NCBI GenBank assembly: GCA_029263635.1
Contig: JAJUFY010000007.1
Location: 1-17,832 of the forward strand
Direction: 5' to 3'
Length of the DNA: 17,832 nt
From: Ectothiorhodospiraceae bacterium
GTDB lineage: Bacteria > Pseudomonadota > Gammaproteobacteria > Nitrococcales > AK92
Part shown: positions 8,737 to 14,642 of the stretch, in pieces
Position numbering within the stretch: position 1 is the first letter of the stretch
Layout: each line of letters opens with the position of its first letter
The notes under the pieces: model-generated
Databases searched by the model: none
What the model was told of the DNA's origin: nothing
What the model saw: only the letters and a program-made list of their open reading frames with translations
Program-made: the position numbers and the translations under genes

Positions 8737-9552
8737 TCACCGGCAGCGCCCGGCGGCGGCCGACCGCTGGCGGAGCGGCAGGCCGATCCAGGGCGGCGGC
8801 AGCTCGGCCAGGTCCTGCACCACCAGGTCGGCGCCGTGCCCGAGGAGGGCGGGGGCTTGCCCGGCCCGGTCGACGCCGATTACCAGGCCATAGCCGGCGG
8901 CGCGTAGCGCGGCCACGCCGGCCAATGCGTCCTCGACCCCGAAGGCGTCGGCCGGCGCCACCCCCAGCAGGCGGGCGGCGTGCAGGTAGACAGCCGGATT
9001 CGGTTTGCCGGCAAGCCCGAGCCGGGCGGCGTCGTTGCCGTCGATGCGCAGGTCGAACAGTCCGCTCAGGCCGGCCGCTGCCAGCACGGCATCGGCATTG
9101 CGGCTGGACGTCACCAGTGCCGTCCGTACCCCGGCGGCGTGCAGTGCCCGGACCAGCGCGACCGCACTGTCGAACACCTCGACTCCGTCCTCCTGCAGGC
9201 GGCGGTTGAAGATCGCGTTCTTGCGGCTGCCGAGGCCGTAGACCGTTTCCTGCCCGGGCGCATCCTCCGGAGAACCGTCGGGCAGGGCGATGCCGCGAGC
9301 CCGCAGGAAGCTGCGGATGCCGGCATGGCGTGGTTTGCCGTCCAGATAGCGGCGGTAATCGGCTTCGCTGAATGGCCGGAAGGGCTCGCCCTGCCGTTCG
9401 GAGCGCTGGCGCAGGAAGGTATCGAACAGTTCCTTCCAGCTGGCCAGGTGGAGCCTGGCTGTTGCGGTCAGAACGCCGTCGAGGTCGAACACTCCGGCCT
9501 GGAATGAAGCCAGTGGCCTTGTCCGGCATCCGCAGGGCGGCACCTCCTCCAT
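8737..9552 (-). CDS. pgmB: Beta-phosphoglucomutase (HAD superfamily)
   Basis: A 271-residue HAD enzyme expected to convert beta-glucose 1-phosphate into glucose 6-phosphate. The nucleophile and acid/base pair are Asp23 and Asp25 in VFDLDGVLT (21-29). The cap domain follows (DGKPRHAGIRSFLRARGI), then motif II VTSSRNA, motif III lysine in GKPNPAVYL, and motif IV GVEDALAG with the metal-binding acids. His35 occupies the hinge-histidine position of the Lactococcus enzyme. The Asp usual just after DGVxT (Asp15 in Lactococcus) is Ala30 here. I chose ATG 9552 because GGAGGAAA lies eight bases upstream (9561-9568) and because the family starts shortly before the FDLDG motif; an in-frame ATG at 9675 would add 41 low-complexity residues. 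It is the first gene of the pgmB-GH65-pfkB operon. Confidence 0.85.
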   Translation of the reverse strand: MEEVPPCGCRTRPLASFQAGVFDLDGVLTATARLHLASWKELFDTFLRQRSERQGEPFRPFSEADYRRYLDGKPRHAGIRSFLRARGIALPDGSPEDAPGQETVYGLGSRKNAIFNRRLQEDGVEVFDSAVALVRALHAAGVRTALVTSSRNADAVLAAAGLSGLFDLRIDGNDAARLGLAGKPNPAVYLHAARLLGVAPADAFGVEDALAGVAALRAAGYGLVIGVDRAGQAPALLGHGADLVVQDLAELPPPWIGLPLRQRSAAAGRCR

Positions 9553-9732
9553 GGCTGCGGTTTCCTCCGGCGCGGTTGGGGTAACGGTCAAGAACCCGCG
9601 GGCATTCGGTACGGGATCTTGAGCAGGTTGGGTCGAAGCGGCCGATCTCAAATCGCAGCGCGCCTGCGGACTCATGCAATTGCCCCTTGTTTGCAGGACC
9701 GACAGGAACCACTGTGGGGCCGGTAAGGTGCT

Positions 9733-9756
9733 AAACCGGAACAGGAATGCCGGTTT
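9733..9756. other. Stem-loop in divergent promoter region
   Basis: AAACCGG (9733-9739) and CCGGTTT (9750-9756) form a perfect 7-bp inverted repeat around a 10-base loop, followed by only four Ts in total. No gene ends here on the plus strand, so an operator or leader structure is as likely as a terminator. Confidence 0.35.
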
Positions 9757-9810
9757 TGTGGGAGCAAGCCCGGCTCATCGAGCAGCGGCCGTGCCGGCTG
9801 GTCGTCCGAT

Positions 9811-9839
9811 GGGCATGCAGTCCGTCGGCAGGGCATGCA
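9811..9839. repeat. Pair of GGGCATGCA direct repeats, 20-bp period
   Basis: GGGCATGCA occurs at 9811-9819 and again at 9831-9839, exactly 20 bases apart (about two helical turns). Each contains the 6-bp palindrome GCATGC. The second copy ends eight bases before the Shine-Dalgarno of the barrel protein gene, so a regulator bound here could affect transcription or translation of that gene. The function is inferred only from spacing and symmetry. Confidence 0.4.
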
Positions 9840-9861
9840 AGGAAGCAAGGAGGTAGGCAAC

Positions 9862-10452
9862 ATGCGACTCAAGACACTCGTAACGACCGCCGCTGTCCTC
9901 TGCGGCGCCAGCGGTCTGGCGGCTGCACAGGGCAATCCGTTCTCCGGCCTGAGTCCCTACGTCGGCGCCGGCGCCGGCCAGTCCGATTTCGATATCAGCA
10001 GCGGCGATTGGGGGGTCGGCGTTACCCGGGACGACGACACCGACACCGCCTGGCGCGTGTTTACCGGCATCCGGCTGTTTCAGTTCATCGGCGTTGAACT
10101 CGGCTACATCGATTTCGGCGAAACGACCGGGACCGGACTGACTGGGTCTGCCCGCGCCGAAGCGCAGGGCATCGACCTGGTAGCGCTGGCTGCCTTGCCG
10201 GTGTTCCAGCAGGGGCCGCATCAGTTCGACGTTTTCGCCAAGGCCGGCGGCTACTGGTGGGATAGCGATGTCAGGGGGGCGGGGGCAGGCAACGACCTGC
10301 GCGATGCCGACGACTTCGACTACACCTACGGAGCCGGTGTCCAGTATCAGTTCAGCAATTTCGGCGTGCGCGCCGAGTGGCAGCGCTATAACGATGTGTT
10401 CGGACGGGTCGATACCGACGTCGTGATGGGCAGCGTGCTGTTCCGCTTCTGA
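9862..10452 (+). CDS. Outer-membrane beta-barrel protein (OmpA/OmpX-like)
   Basis: A 196-residue secreted protein. Residues 1-22 form a signal peptide (MRLKTL, hydrophobic core, AAA-QG cleavage); Cys14 is not in a lipobox. The mature part has alternating hydrophobic strands typical of an 8-stranded barrel: PYVGAGAGQSDF, WRVFTGIRLFQFIGVELGYIDFG, FDVFAKAGGYWW, YTYGAGVQYQFSNFGVRAEWQRY. It ends in VLFRF, with the terminal phenylalanine recognised by the BAM machinery. This pattern matches the OmpA membrane-domain/outer-membrane beta-barrel families, but there is no C-terminal peptidoglycan-binding domain. ATG 9862 follows AAGGAGGT (9847-9854) by seven bases and is preferred over a frame opening at 9835. 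It stands alone, divergent from the sugar operon and convergent with hemD. Confidence 0.82.
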   Translation: MRLKTLVTTAAVLCGASGLAAAQGNPFSGLSPYVGAGAGQSDFDISSGDWGVGVTRDDDTDTAWRVFTGIRLFQFIGVELGYIDFGETTGTGLTGSARAEAQGIDLVALAALPVFQQGPHQFDVFAKAGGYWWDSDVRGAGAGNDLRDADDFDYTYGAGVQYQFSNFGVRAEWQRYNDVFGRVDTDVVMGSVLFRF

Positions 10453-10456
10453 AGTC

Positions 10457-10496
10457 CACGCCCTGCCGGCCGCCCGAGGGCAGCCGGCAGGGCGTG
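10457..10496. terminator. Strong hairpin between convergent genes
   Basis: A perfect 14-bp inverted repeat (10457-10470 with 10483-10496; arms CACGCCCTGCCGGC and its complement) with a 12-base loop begins four bases after the barrel-protein stop and ends 30 bases before the hemD stop. No U-tract follows on either strand, so it may act as a bidirectional mRNA 3' end or processing barrier rather than a classical intrinsic terminator. Confidence 0.6.
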
Positions 10497-10526
10497 CTGG
10501 ATCGGTGGGGTTCTGCCCGAAGCTCG

Positions 10527-11342
10527 TCAGCGCGACTGGTGGATGTCCGTCCTGTGCCGAGCGGCCCAGTCGGCCAGGGCGGCGTACATCGCCTCGTCGG
10601 TCGGGTCGGCGGCCACCACGGGCGGCGGCAGCCCCAGTCGCCGAGCCGCCTCGGCAATGCGCGGATGCCCCACCAGCAGTGTTGCCCTTTCCAGTCCGGC
10701 CCGGGCCGGCGCGTCCAGGCTGTGGGTCAGGTTTTCGAGTGCCTCGCTGCTGGTGACGGCGACTGCGTCCACACCGTCCCGCAGCGCTTGGCGCAGCGCA
10801 GCCGCCTGTTCCGCGTCCGGGCCGTTGCGCTGATAGGCCTGGACGTAGACGACCTCGGCGCCGCGGGCTCGCAGTGTCCTGCCCAGCAGCATGCGCCCGT
10901 CCTGTCCGCGAACGATGGCGACGCGCTTGCCCTGCATGGCCTGCACCGCCGGCAAGGCCAGGAAGGCCTCGCTATCGAAGCCCGTCGCCGGACAGACATC
11001 GGCCCGGTAGCCGTGGCGTTCCAGGGCCTGGGCCGTCTTCGTGCCGATCGCCCCGATCAGGGTCTGCGGCGGAATGCGCTGCCGCAGCCCATGAATGGCG
11101 GCGATGCCGTACTCGACGGCGTTGGGACTGTTGAAGATCAGCAGGTCGATGTTGCCGAGCCGCGCAGCCAGGCGCTGCAGTTCGCTGCCATCGGCGGGGC
11201 TGCTGATCCGGATCACCGGGCAGCGCAAGGGCTCGGCGCCGGCGCGCTCGAGCAGGGCGCAGAAGCTTTCGGCCTGGTGCGCCGGGCGGGTCACGATGAT
11301 GCGCAGGCCGTGCAGTGTGCTTGAGGAGGGGGAGCCGGGCAT
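10527..11342 (-). CDS. hemD: Uroporphyrinogen-III synthase
   Basis: A 271-residue HemD. The enzyme cyclises hydroxymethylbilane with inversion of ring D to uroporphyrinogen III, the branch point to haem, sirohaem and cobalamin. Recognisable elements are IIVTRPAHQAESFCALLERAGAE (about 15-37), LLIFNSPNAVEY, IGAIGTKTAQALERHG, GKRVAIVRGQDGR, VYVQAYQRN, AVAVTSSEALENL and VGHPRIAEAARRLG. It is slightly longer than E. coli HemD (246). There is no hemC upstream; the preceding gene on the same strand is the mgtC-like gene, 14 bases away. ATG 11342 has no good Shine-Dalgarno, so the start is uncertain by a few codons, and translation may depend on the upstream gene. Confidence 0.88.
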   Translation of the reverse strand: MPGSPSSSTLHGLRIIVTRPAHQAESFCALLERAGAEPLRCPVIRISSPADGSELQRLAARLGNIDLLIFNSPNAVEYGIAAIHGLRQRIPPQTLIGAIGTKTAQALERHGYRADVCPATGFDSEAFLALPAVQAMQGKRVAIVRGQDGRMLLGRTLRARGAEVVYVQAYQRNGPDAEQAAALRQALRDGVDAVAVTSSEALENLTHSLDAPARAGLERATLLVGHPRIAEAARRLGLPPPVVAADPTDEAMYAALADWAARHRTDIHQSR

Positions 11343-11356
11343 GGGCAGGGCAGTCT

Positions 11357-12049
11357 CTAGTTCACCATCGTCATGAGCTGGAACTCGATCACCTCCGGCA
11401 TGGCCAGCAGCGAGGTCGACAGCCGGTCCAGGTTCCGGCGGTTAAGGGTCTTGAGCACCATATGGCATTCGAAGATTTCGCCGCCGCCGGTCAACTGGTA
11501 GCTCATGCGGGCAATCGAGAAATGGTGCTGCTTGAGCAGCTGGCGGATTTCCTGCTCCGACAGCACCTTGTCCCGCCGAAAGCGCACGATGTGGCGCACA
11601 TAATGACGGGCCGGCATCTTCATCTCGACGACCCGGAACAGCGACAGGATACCAAGGGTGAGGGCGGTGGCGAGCAGGCCGGGGTAGTAGAAGCCGATGC
11701 CGAGCAGGGTGCCGATGGCGGCCGTCATCCAGATCGAGGCGGCGGTAGTGAGGCCGCGGACGGTCAGGCCCTCCTTGAAGATGACGCCGGCGCCGAGGAA
11801 ACCGATGCCGGTCATGATGCCCTGCGCCATGCGGGTCGGATCGGTGCGGATGGTCTCGATCGGCAGCAGGTCCAGCCAGAGCCGCTGGTAGGCGGTCACC
11901 AGCATCAGCAGCGCTGATGCCACGCAGACCAGCGCGTGGGTACGGAACCCGGCCGGCCGGCCGCTGAAAGTTCTTTCCATGCCGATCAGGCTGCCGGCGA
12001 TCAGGGCCGTCACGAGATGGGTGGCGATGGCAATGTAGTCGTCGTGCAT
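11357..12049 (-). CDS. MgtC/SapB-family inner-membrane protein
   Basis: A 230-residue membrane protein. The N-terminal domain has about five TM segments and the family-defining stretches GSLIGMERTFSGRPAGFRTH, GIGFLGAGVIFKEG and VRGLTTAASIWMTAAIGTL. The C-terminal ~80 residues form a soluble ACT-like domain, as in longer MgtC relatives. Salmonella MgtC affects Mg2+ stress adaptation and ATP synthase; roles of other members (SapB, YhiD) are poorly known, so no specific role is assigned. I chose ATG 12049 (MHDDYIAIATHLV) because the family starts at this helix; the open frame continues to 12196 but encodes Pro/Cys-rich, non-family sequence. It lies 14 bases before hemD and 255 bases after the rnk-like gene at 12305. 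Confidence 0.87.
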   Translation of the reverse strand: MHDDYIAIATHLVTALIAGSLIGMERTFSGRPAGFRTHALVCVASALLMLVTAYQRLWLDLLPIETIRTDPTRMAQGIMTGIGFLGAGVIFKEGLTVRGLTTAASIWMTAAIGTLLGIGFYYPGLLATALTLGILSLFRVVEMKMPARHYVRHIVRFRRDKVLSEQEIRQLLKQHHFSIARMSYQLTGGGEIFECHMVLKTLNRRNLDRLSTSLLAMPEVIEFQLMTMVN

Positions 12050-12304
12050 CGGCCGTCGGATCAGGTGTGTCGTGGGATGCGCTGCGAGACAGCCTGGGAA
12101 GGCCAGCGTCCCGCCCGTATCGGGTCCGCCGCAGGCGTTCGGCGGCCGCGGGCAGTCCCGCTGCTGGGGGGCCGCACAGCCGGGTGACGTCTTCACTATT
12201 ATGGGTAGCGCGGCGGCGAATGCCTACTGCGCCGGCCGCCGGGCGGCGACCGGAACCGCAGGCCGGCGGGAGGGAGTCGCAGCCGGGCGGGTGACTGCTC
12301 GTGA

Positions 12305-12715
12305 TTACAGGTCGTAGCGGCCGGCCGCCTCCGGCTGGAACAGCAGCGCCCGTACCAGCAGGCGGCGCGTACCCCTGGGAGTGGGAACCTCGACGACCTC
12401 GCCGATCCGGGCTCCGATCAGCGCCGCGCCCAGCGGTGCCAGCACCGAGATCCGGCCTGCTCCGGAATCGGCCTCGTTGGGAAATACCAGCTCGTATTCG
12501 CTCTCGGCGTTGCTCTCCAGGTCCTGCAACCGGACCCGGCTGTTCATGGTCACCACATCGCTGGGCACGCTGGAGGGCGCGGCTTCGGCGCACAGCGCCA
12601 GCTTGTCGGTCAGCACGCGCAGATGGGCCGGCGCAGTGCTGCTCTCATGCCGGGCCAGGAGCGGCTCCAGGCGCTGGATGTCTCGGCTGTTCAGGGTCAG
12701 GGTTTCGTTACTCAC
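12305..12715 (-). CDS. Rnk/GreA-C-type regulator, paralogue A
   Basis: A 136-residue protein of the Rnk family (regulator of nucleoside diphosphate kinase; GreA/GreB C-terminal fold). It has a short N-terminal part with DIQRLEPLL and a C-terminal FKBP-like domain containing VPSDVVTMNSRVRLQDL, YELVFPNEAD, RISVLAPLGAALIGARIGEVVEV and a typical end LLFQPEAAG. Rnk binds RNA polymerase in E. coli, but the short N-terminus lacks the long Gre coiled coil. I place the start at GTG 12715 rather than ATG 12730, because the neighbouring paralogue shares GAGACCGTG just upstream of its own GTG and this choice gives both genes exactly 411 bases. It is related in sequence to the gene at 13054. Confidence 0.82.
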   Translation of the reverse strand: MSNETLTLNSRDIQRLEPLLARHESSTAPAHLRVLTDKLALCAEAAPSSVPSDVVTMNSRVRLQDLESNAESEYELVFPNEADSGAGRISVLAPLGAALIGARIGEVVEVPTPRGTRRLLVRALLFQPEAAGRYDL

Positions 12716-12761
12716 GACACGGTCTCGCATTAACCGCCCGGGATGCGGGCGCAGGCGACGC

Positions 12762-12782
12762 CAGGCGATTCGAGATCGCCTG
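12762..12782. other. Stem-loop in leader of rnk paralogue A
   Basis: CAGGCGAT (12762-12769) and ATCGCCTG (12775-12782) form a perfect 8-bp stem with a 5-base loop, about 47 bases upstream of GTG 12715. It could be an mRNA leader structure or a protein-binding palindrome; nothing in the sequence decides between these. Confidence 0.35.
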
Positions 12783-13005
12783 ACAGATGAAGTTCGGGGA
12801 TGGTCAGCAAAGGCTATCGTGCCGGTTTATCTCTGCCCGCCGGCACGCGGTCGGACTACGGTGAGATGACGCGTCGTCCTCTCAAGGAGCGCGCCAGGGG
12901 ATCGTTCTGGAGATCGTTGGGCGCCATAACCGTAGGAGAAGCAACAAGATGGCAGATGCGGCTGAGTATAGCGCCCGGGCCAATAAATGCCAGGGCCTGC
13001 GGCCT

Positions 13006-13034
13006 AGGGTGACAGTGTTTGCTACCGTCACCCT
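13006..13034 (-). terminator. Possible terminator after rnk paralogue B
   Basis: AGGGTGAC (13006-13013) and GTCACCCT (13027-13034) form an 8-bp perfect stem with a 13-base loop, beginning about 20 bases beyond the stop of the gene at 13054. There is no T-tract, so it is a position-supported guess. It would separate transcription of the two paralogues. Confidence 0.4.
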
Positions 13035-13053
13035 GCGGTTGGTCAAGGAGCTG

Positions 13054-13464
13054 TCATTCCTGGCTTGAGCCGGCGGCTTCGGGCTGATAGATCACCCGAT
13101 TGACGCGCAGGCGGATGACGCCGCCGCCGGGACGCGACCACTCGATGGTCTGGCCCTCGGACAAGCCCAGCAGGGCGCTGCCGACCGGCGCCAGAATGGA
13201 GACCTTGCCCGGCGTTCCATCGATATCCTGCGGGTACACCAGCGTCATCTCGTGAACTTTGCCGCTGCCTTCCTCGACGAATTGCACCGTCGAGTTCATG
13301 GTGACGACACCAGGCGGTACCTCGGTCGGCGATACCACCTCGGCTCGCTCCAGCTCTTTCCAGAGACTGTCGACGCCAGGCAGATCACCGGCTGCCGTGT
13401 TCGACAGCAAATGCTCAAGCCGCTCGAGGTCGCTGCTCGTTACGATAATGCTTGGTTGAGTCAC
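13054..13464 (-). CDS. Rnk/GreA-C-type regulator, paralogue B
   Basis: A 136-residue Rnk-family protein with the same layout as the gene at 12305: DLERLEHLLS near the N-terminus, VPPGVVTMNSTVQFVEE, MTLVYPQDIDG, KVSILAPVGSALLGLSEGQTIEW, and the shared end VIYQPEAAG. Start GTG 13464 is preferred over ATG 13506 because a purine-rich ribosome site (GGGAG near 13473-13477) lies about eight bases upstream and because this gives a length identical to paralogue A. The longer form would add 14 residues encoded by the ribosome-binding region itself. It is probably transcribed separately from paralogue A, since 338 bases and a hairpin lie between them. Confidence 0.83.
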   Translation of the reverse strand: MTQPSIIVTSSDLERLEHLLSNTAAGDLPGVDSLWKELERAEVVSPTEVPPGVVTMNSTVQFVEEGSGKVHEMTLVYPQDIDGTPGKVSILAPVGSALLGLSEGQTIEWSRPGGGVIRLRVNRVIYQPEAAGSSQE

Positions 13465-13770
13465 GTCACGGTCTCCCTCTCCGTTCCAAACGGCAACGGC
13501 CGTCAAGTTGCCAGCTTTCGCTCAATCGAAACGGCCGAGCACGTTGAAGATGTTTTTTCGACAGTGTAGCCGGAATCGTGGTGCTCTTGAGTAGTCGTTC
13601 ACAAGGGGTGCCGCGGGTACTGGAGTGGAGGCCGTGGCGGCGCTACGCGCTACAGGAGCAAAAGCCAGAGCCGGTACAAGGAGCTTACGAGAACGGGAGG
13701 TATCGCCGCCAGGTGCGAAGCGTTCTGCCGTTGCGTCAGCCGCGAGGGGCCAGGCGCCCCGACCCCTCGG
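13465..13770. other. Intergenic region upstream of rnk paralogue B
   Basis: 306 bases with no credible coding frame. It should carry the promoter of the rnk-like gene on the minus strand, but I see no clear -35/-10 pair. A small stem (CCGTT-CCA-AACGG, 13481-13493) lies in the leader and an 8-bp palindrome ACGGCCGT follows (13496-13503). The right end holds the hairpin after the 46-residue gene. Confidence 0.5.
13743..13769 (-). terminator. Hairpin immediately after the 46-residue membrane protein gene
   Basis: CGAGGGG (13743-13749) and CCCCTCG (13763-13769) make a 7-bp perfect stem with a 13-base loop, starting one base after the TGA of the small gene. No T-run follows on the minus strand, so classical intrinsic termination is uncertain, but the position fits a 3' end structure. 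Confidence 0.45.
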
Positions 13771-13911
13771 TCATGCCGCGATATCGGTCCAGCTGGAGAT
13801 CGACAGCCAGCCGACGTAGATCATCGCGACCACCATCAGGGCGACCACGACCCAGCTGAAGACGCGCAAGGGTGCAAACGTGGAGAGAGAATTCGAGACG
13901 TCGTTTTTCAT
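13771..13911 (-). CDS. 46-residue single-pass membrane protein, unknown function
   Basis: A short gene encoding 46 residues. It begins MKNDVSNSLSTFAPLRVFSW, continues into one strongly hydrophobic helix (about residues 18-40, VVVALMVVAMIYVGW and onward), and ends with a short polar tail (SSWTDIAA). The ribosome site AAGGAG (complement of 13921-13926) lies nine bases before the ATG, which is very good evidence that it is translated. A hairpin follows the stop directly. An FNR/Dnr-like palindrome (13965-13978) lies 54 bases upstream, shared with the divergent pseudoazurin gene. I do not recognise the family. Size and topology resemble small accessory subunits of membrane oxidoreductases, but that is only a comparison. 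Confidence 0.7.
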   Translation of the reverse strand: MKNDVSNSLSTFAPLRVFSWVVVALMVVAMIYVGWLSISSWTDIAA

Positions 13912-13964
13912 ATCAAACCGCTCCTTGTTTATGCTCCTTTGATGAAATCGGCGGCAGTCCTCGT

Positions 13965-13978
13965 GTGACGTAAGTCAA
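13965..13978. promoter_or_regulatory. FNR/Anr/Dnr-like binding site
   Basis: GTGACGTAAGTCAA matches the CRP/FNR-superfamily pattern TTGAC-N4-GTCAA at nine of ten specified positions (first base G instead of T). It lies between the 46-residue membrane protein gene (minus) and the pseudoazurin gene (plus). AT-rich candidate -10 elements on the plus side are GATAAT (13994-13999) and TTATATAT (14012-14019); neither is at the exact class II spacing. The nearby pseudoazurin and NnrS genes make control by oxygen limitation or nitric oxide plausible. Confidence 0.5.
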
Positions 13979-14187
13979 GCTTTGAGGATGGCCGATAATT
14001 GTTTGTTTTCATTATATATCCTGGCGAGTTCAATCTCAAGGAGCGGGCCGGCGAGGCACTCTGCGGTCGGGCAGGGAAAGCATAAAGGCCAGGATTTTCT
14101 AATCCATCGTATGGCTTTGAACGGGCCTGCCCAACCCTTACCTGTACCGGCTGAGAAGCTGCCGGCGTCTGGCAGAAGGAGCGGCCA

Positions 14188-14631
14188 ATGGGAGTGGGTT
14201 TCCGCGCTGTCGTGGCTCTGGCACTGGCCGGCGTGTCGCTGGCCAGCTTTGCCGCCAGGCACGAGGTGAAGATGCTGAATCAGGGCGAGGACGGCGTGAT
14301 GGTCTTCGAGCCGGGCTATCTGCGGGCCGAGGTCGGCGATACCGTTACCTTCGTTCCCACCGACCCTGCCCACAATTCGGTGTCCGATGCCATTCCCAAC
14401 GGAGCGCGAGCCTGGAACGGCGCCCTGAACGAGACGGTCACGGTCACACTGGAGAAGGAAGGGATCTATCTATACAAGTGCACGCCGCACCTGCCGCTCG
14501 GCATGGTCGGCGTGATCCAGGTCGGCAAGCCGGTCAACATGGACAACGTCAGGCTGGCCGCGGATGCGCTCAGTGCGGGAATTGCGGCGAACAAAGAGCG
14601 GCTGCAGAAATACCTGGGGCAGGTGCAATAG
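14188..14631 (+). CDS. Pseudoazurin-type blue copper protein
   Basis: A 147-residue periplasmic cupredoxin. Residues 1-22 are a signal peptide (ending ASFA). The mature part follows the pseudoazurin pattern: HEVKMLNQGEDGVMVFEPGY, VGDTVTFVPTDPAHNS, then the copper loop YKCTPHLPLGM. The type 1 copper ligands His62, Cys98, His101 and Met106 are all present. Pseudoazurins carry electrons to copper nitrite reductase and other periplasmic reductases in denitrifiers. The C-terminal helices (DNVRLAADALSAGIAANKERL) are also family-typical. ATG 14188 follows AAGGAG (14176-14181) by six bases. It converges on nnrS with only 11 bases between stop codons, and an FNR-like site lies about 210 bases upstream. 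The electron partner is not in the window. Confidence 0.9.
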   Translation: MGVGFRAVVALALAGVSLASFAARHEVKMLNQGEDGVMVFEPGYLRAEVGDTVTFVPTDPAHNSVSDAIPNGARAWNGALNETVTVTLEKEGIYLYKCTPHLPLGMVGVIQVGKPVNMDNVRLAADALSAGIAANKERLQKYLGQVQ

Positions 14632-14642
14632 GCGCAGCTCCG

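Larger units (their letters stand above)
9553..9861. other. Divergent intergenic region between pgmB and an outer-membrane protein gene
   Basis: This 309-base gap between oppositely directed genes should carry both promoters. I see no clear sigma-70 pair in either direction. It holds the pgmB ribosome site (9561-9568), a stem-loop (9733-9756), a twice-repeated GGGCATGCA (9811-9839) and the ribosome site of the downstream barrel protein (9847-9854). If pgmB really starts at 9675 the gap shrinks to 186 bases. Confidence 0.6.
12716..13053. other. Intergenic region between the two rnk paralogues
   Basis: 338 bases without a convincing gene. It contains a perfect stem-loop near the start of the downstream gene (12762-12782) and a second hairpin just past the end of the upstream gene (13006-13034). 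A short plus-strand frame from ATG 12949 exists but runs through the hairpin and is not credible. No clear promoter was recognised. Confidence 0.5.

Noticed and set aside
9552..9675. Longer pgmB start at ATG 9675
   Set aside because: It adds 41 low-complexity residues not expected in the family and has a poorer ribosome site than ATG 9552, though it cannot be fully excluded.
9755..9780. Resemblance of TGTGGGAGCAAGCC to Pseudomonas-type REP elements
   Set aside because: Only the first part matches, the palindromic partner is missing, and no other copy was seen in the window.
12949..13068. 39-codon plus-strand frame preceded by AGGAG
   Set aside because: It runs through a hairpin after the rnk paralogue B gene, overlaps that gene's 3' end, and the product looks like no protein.
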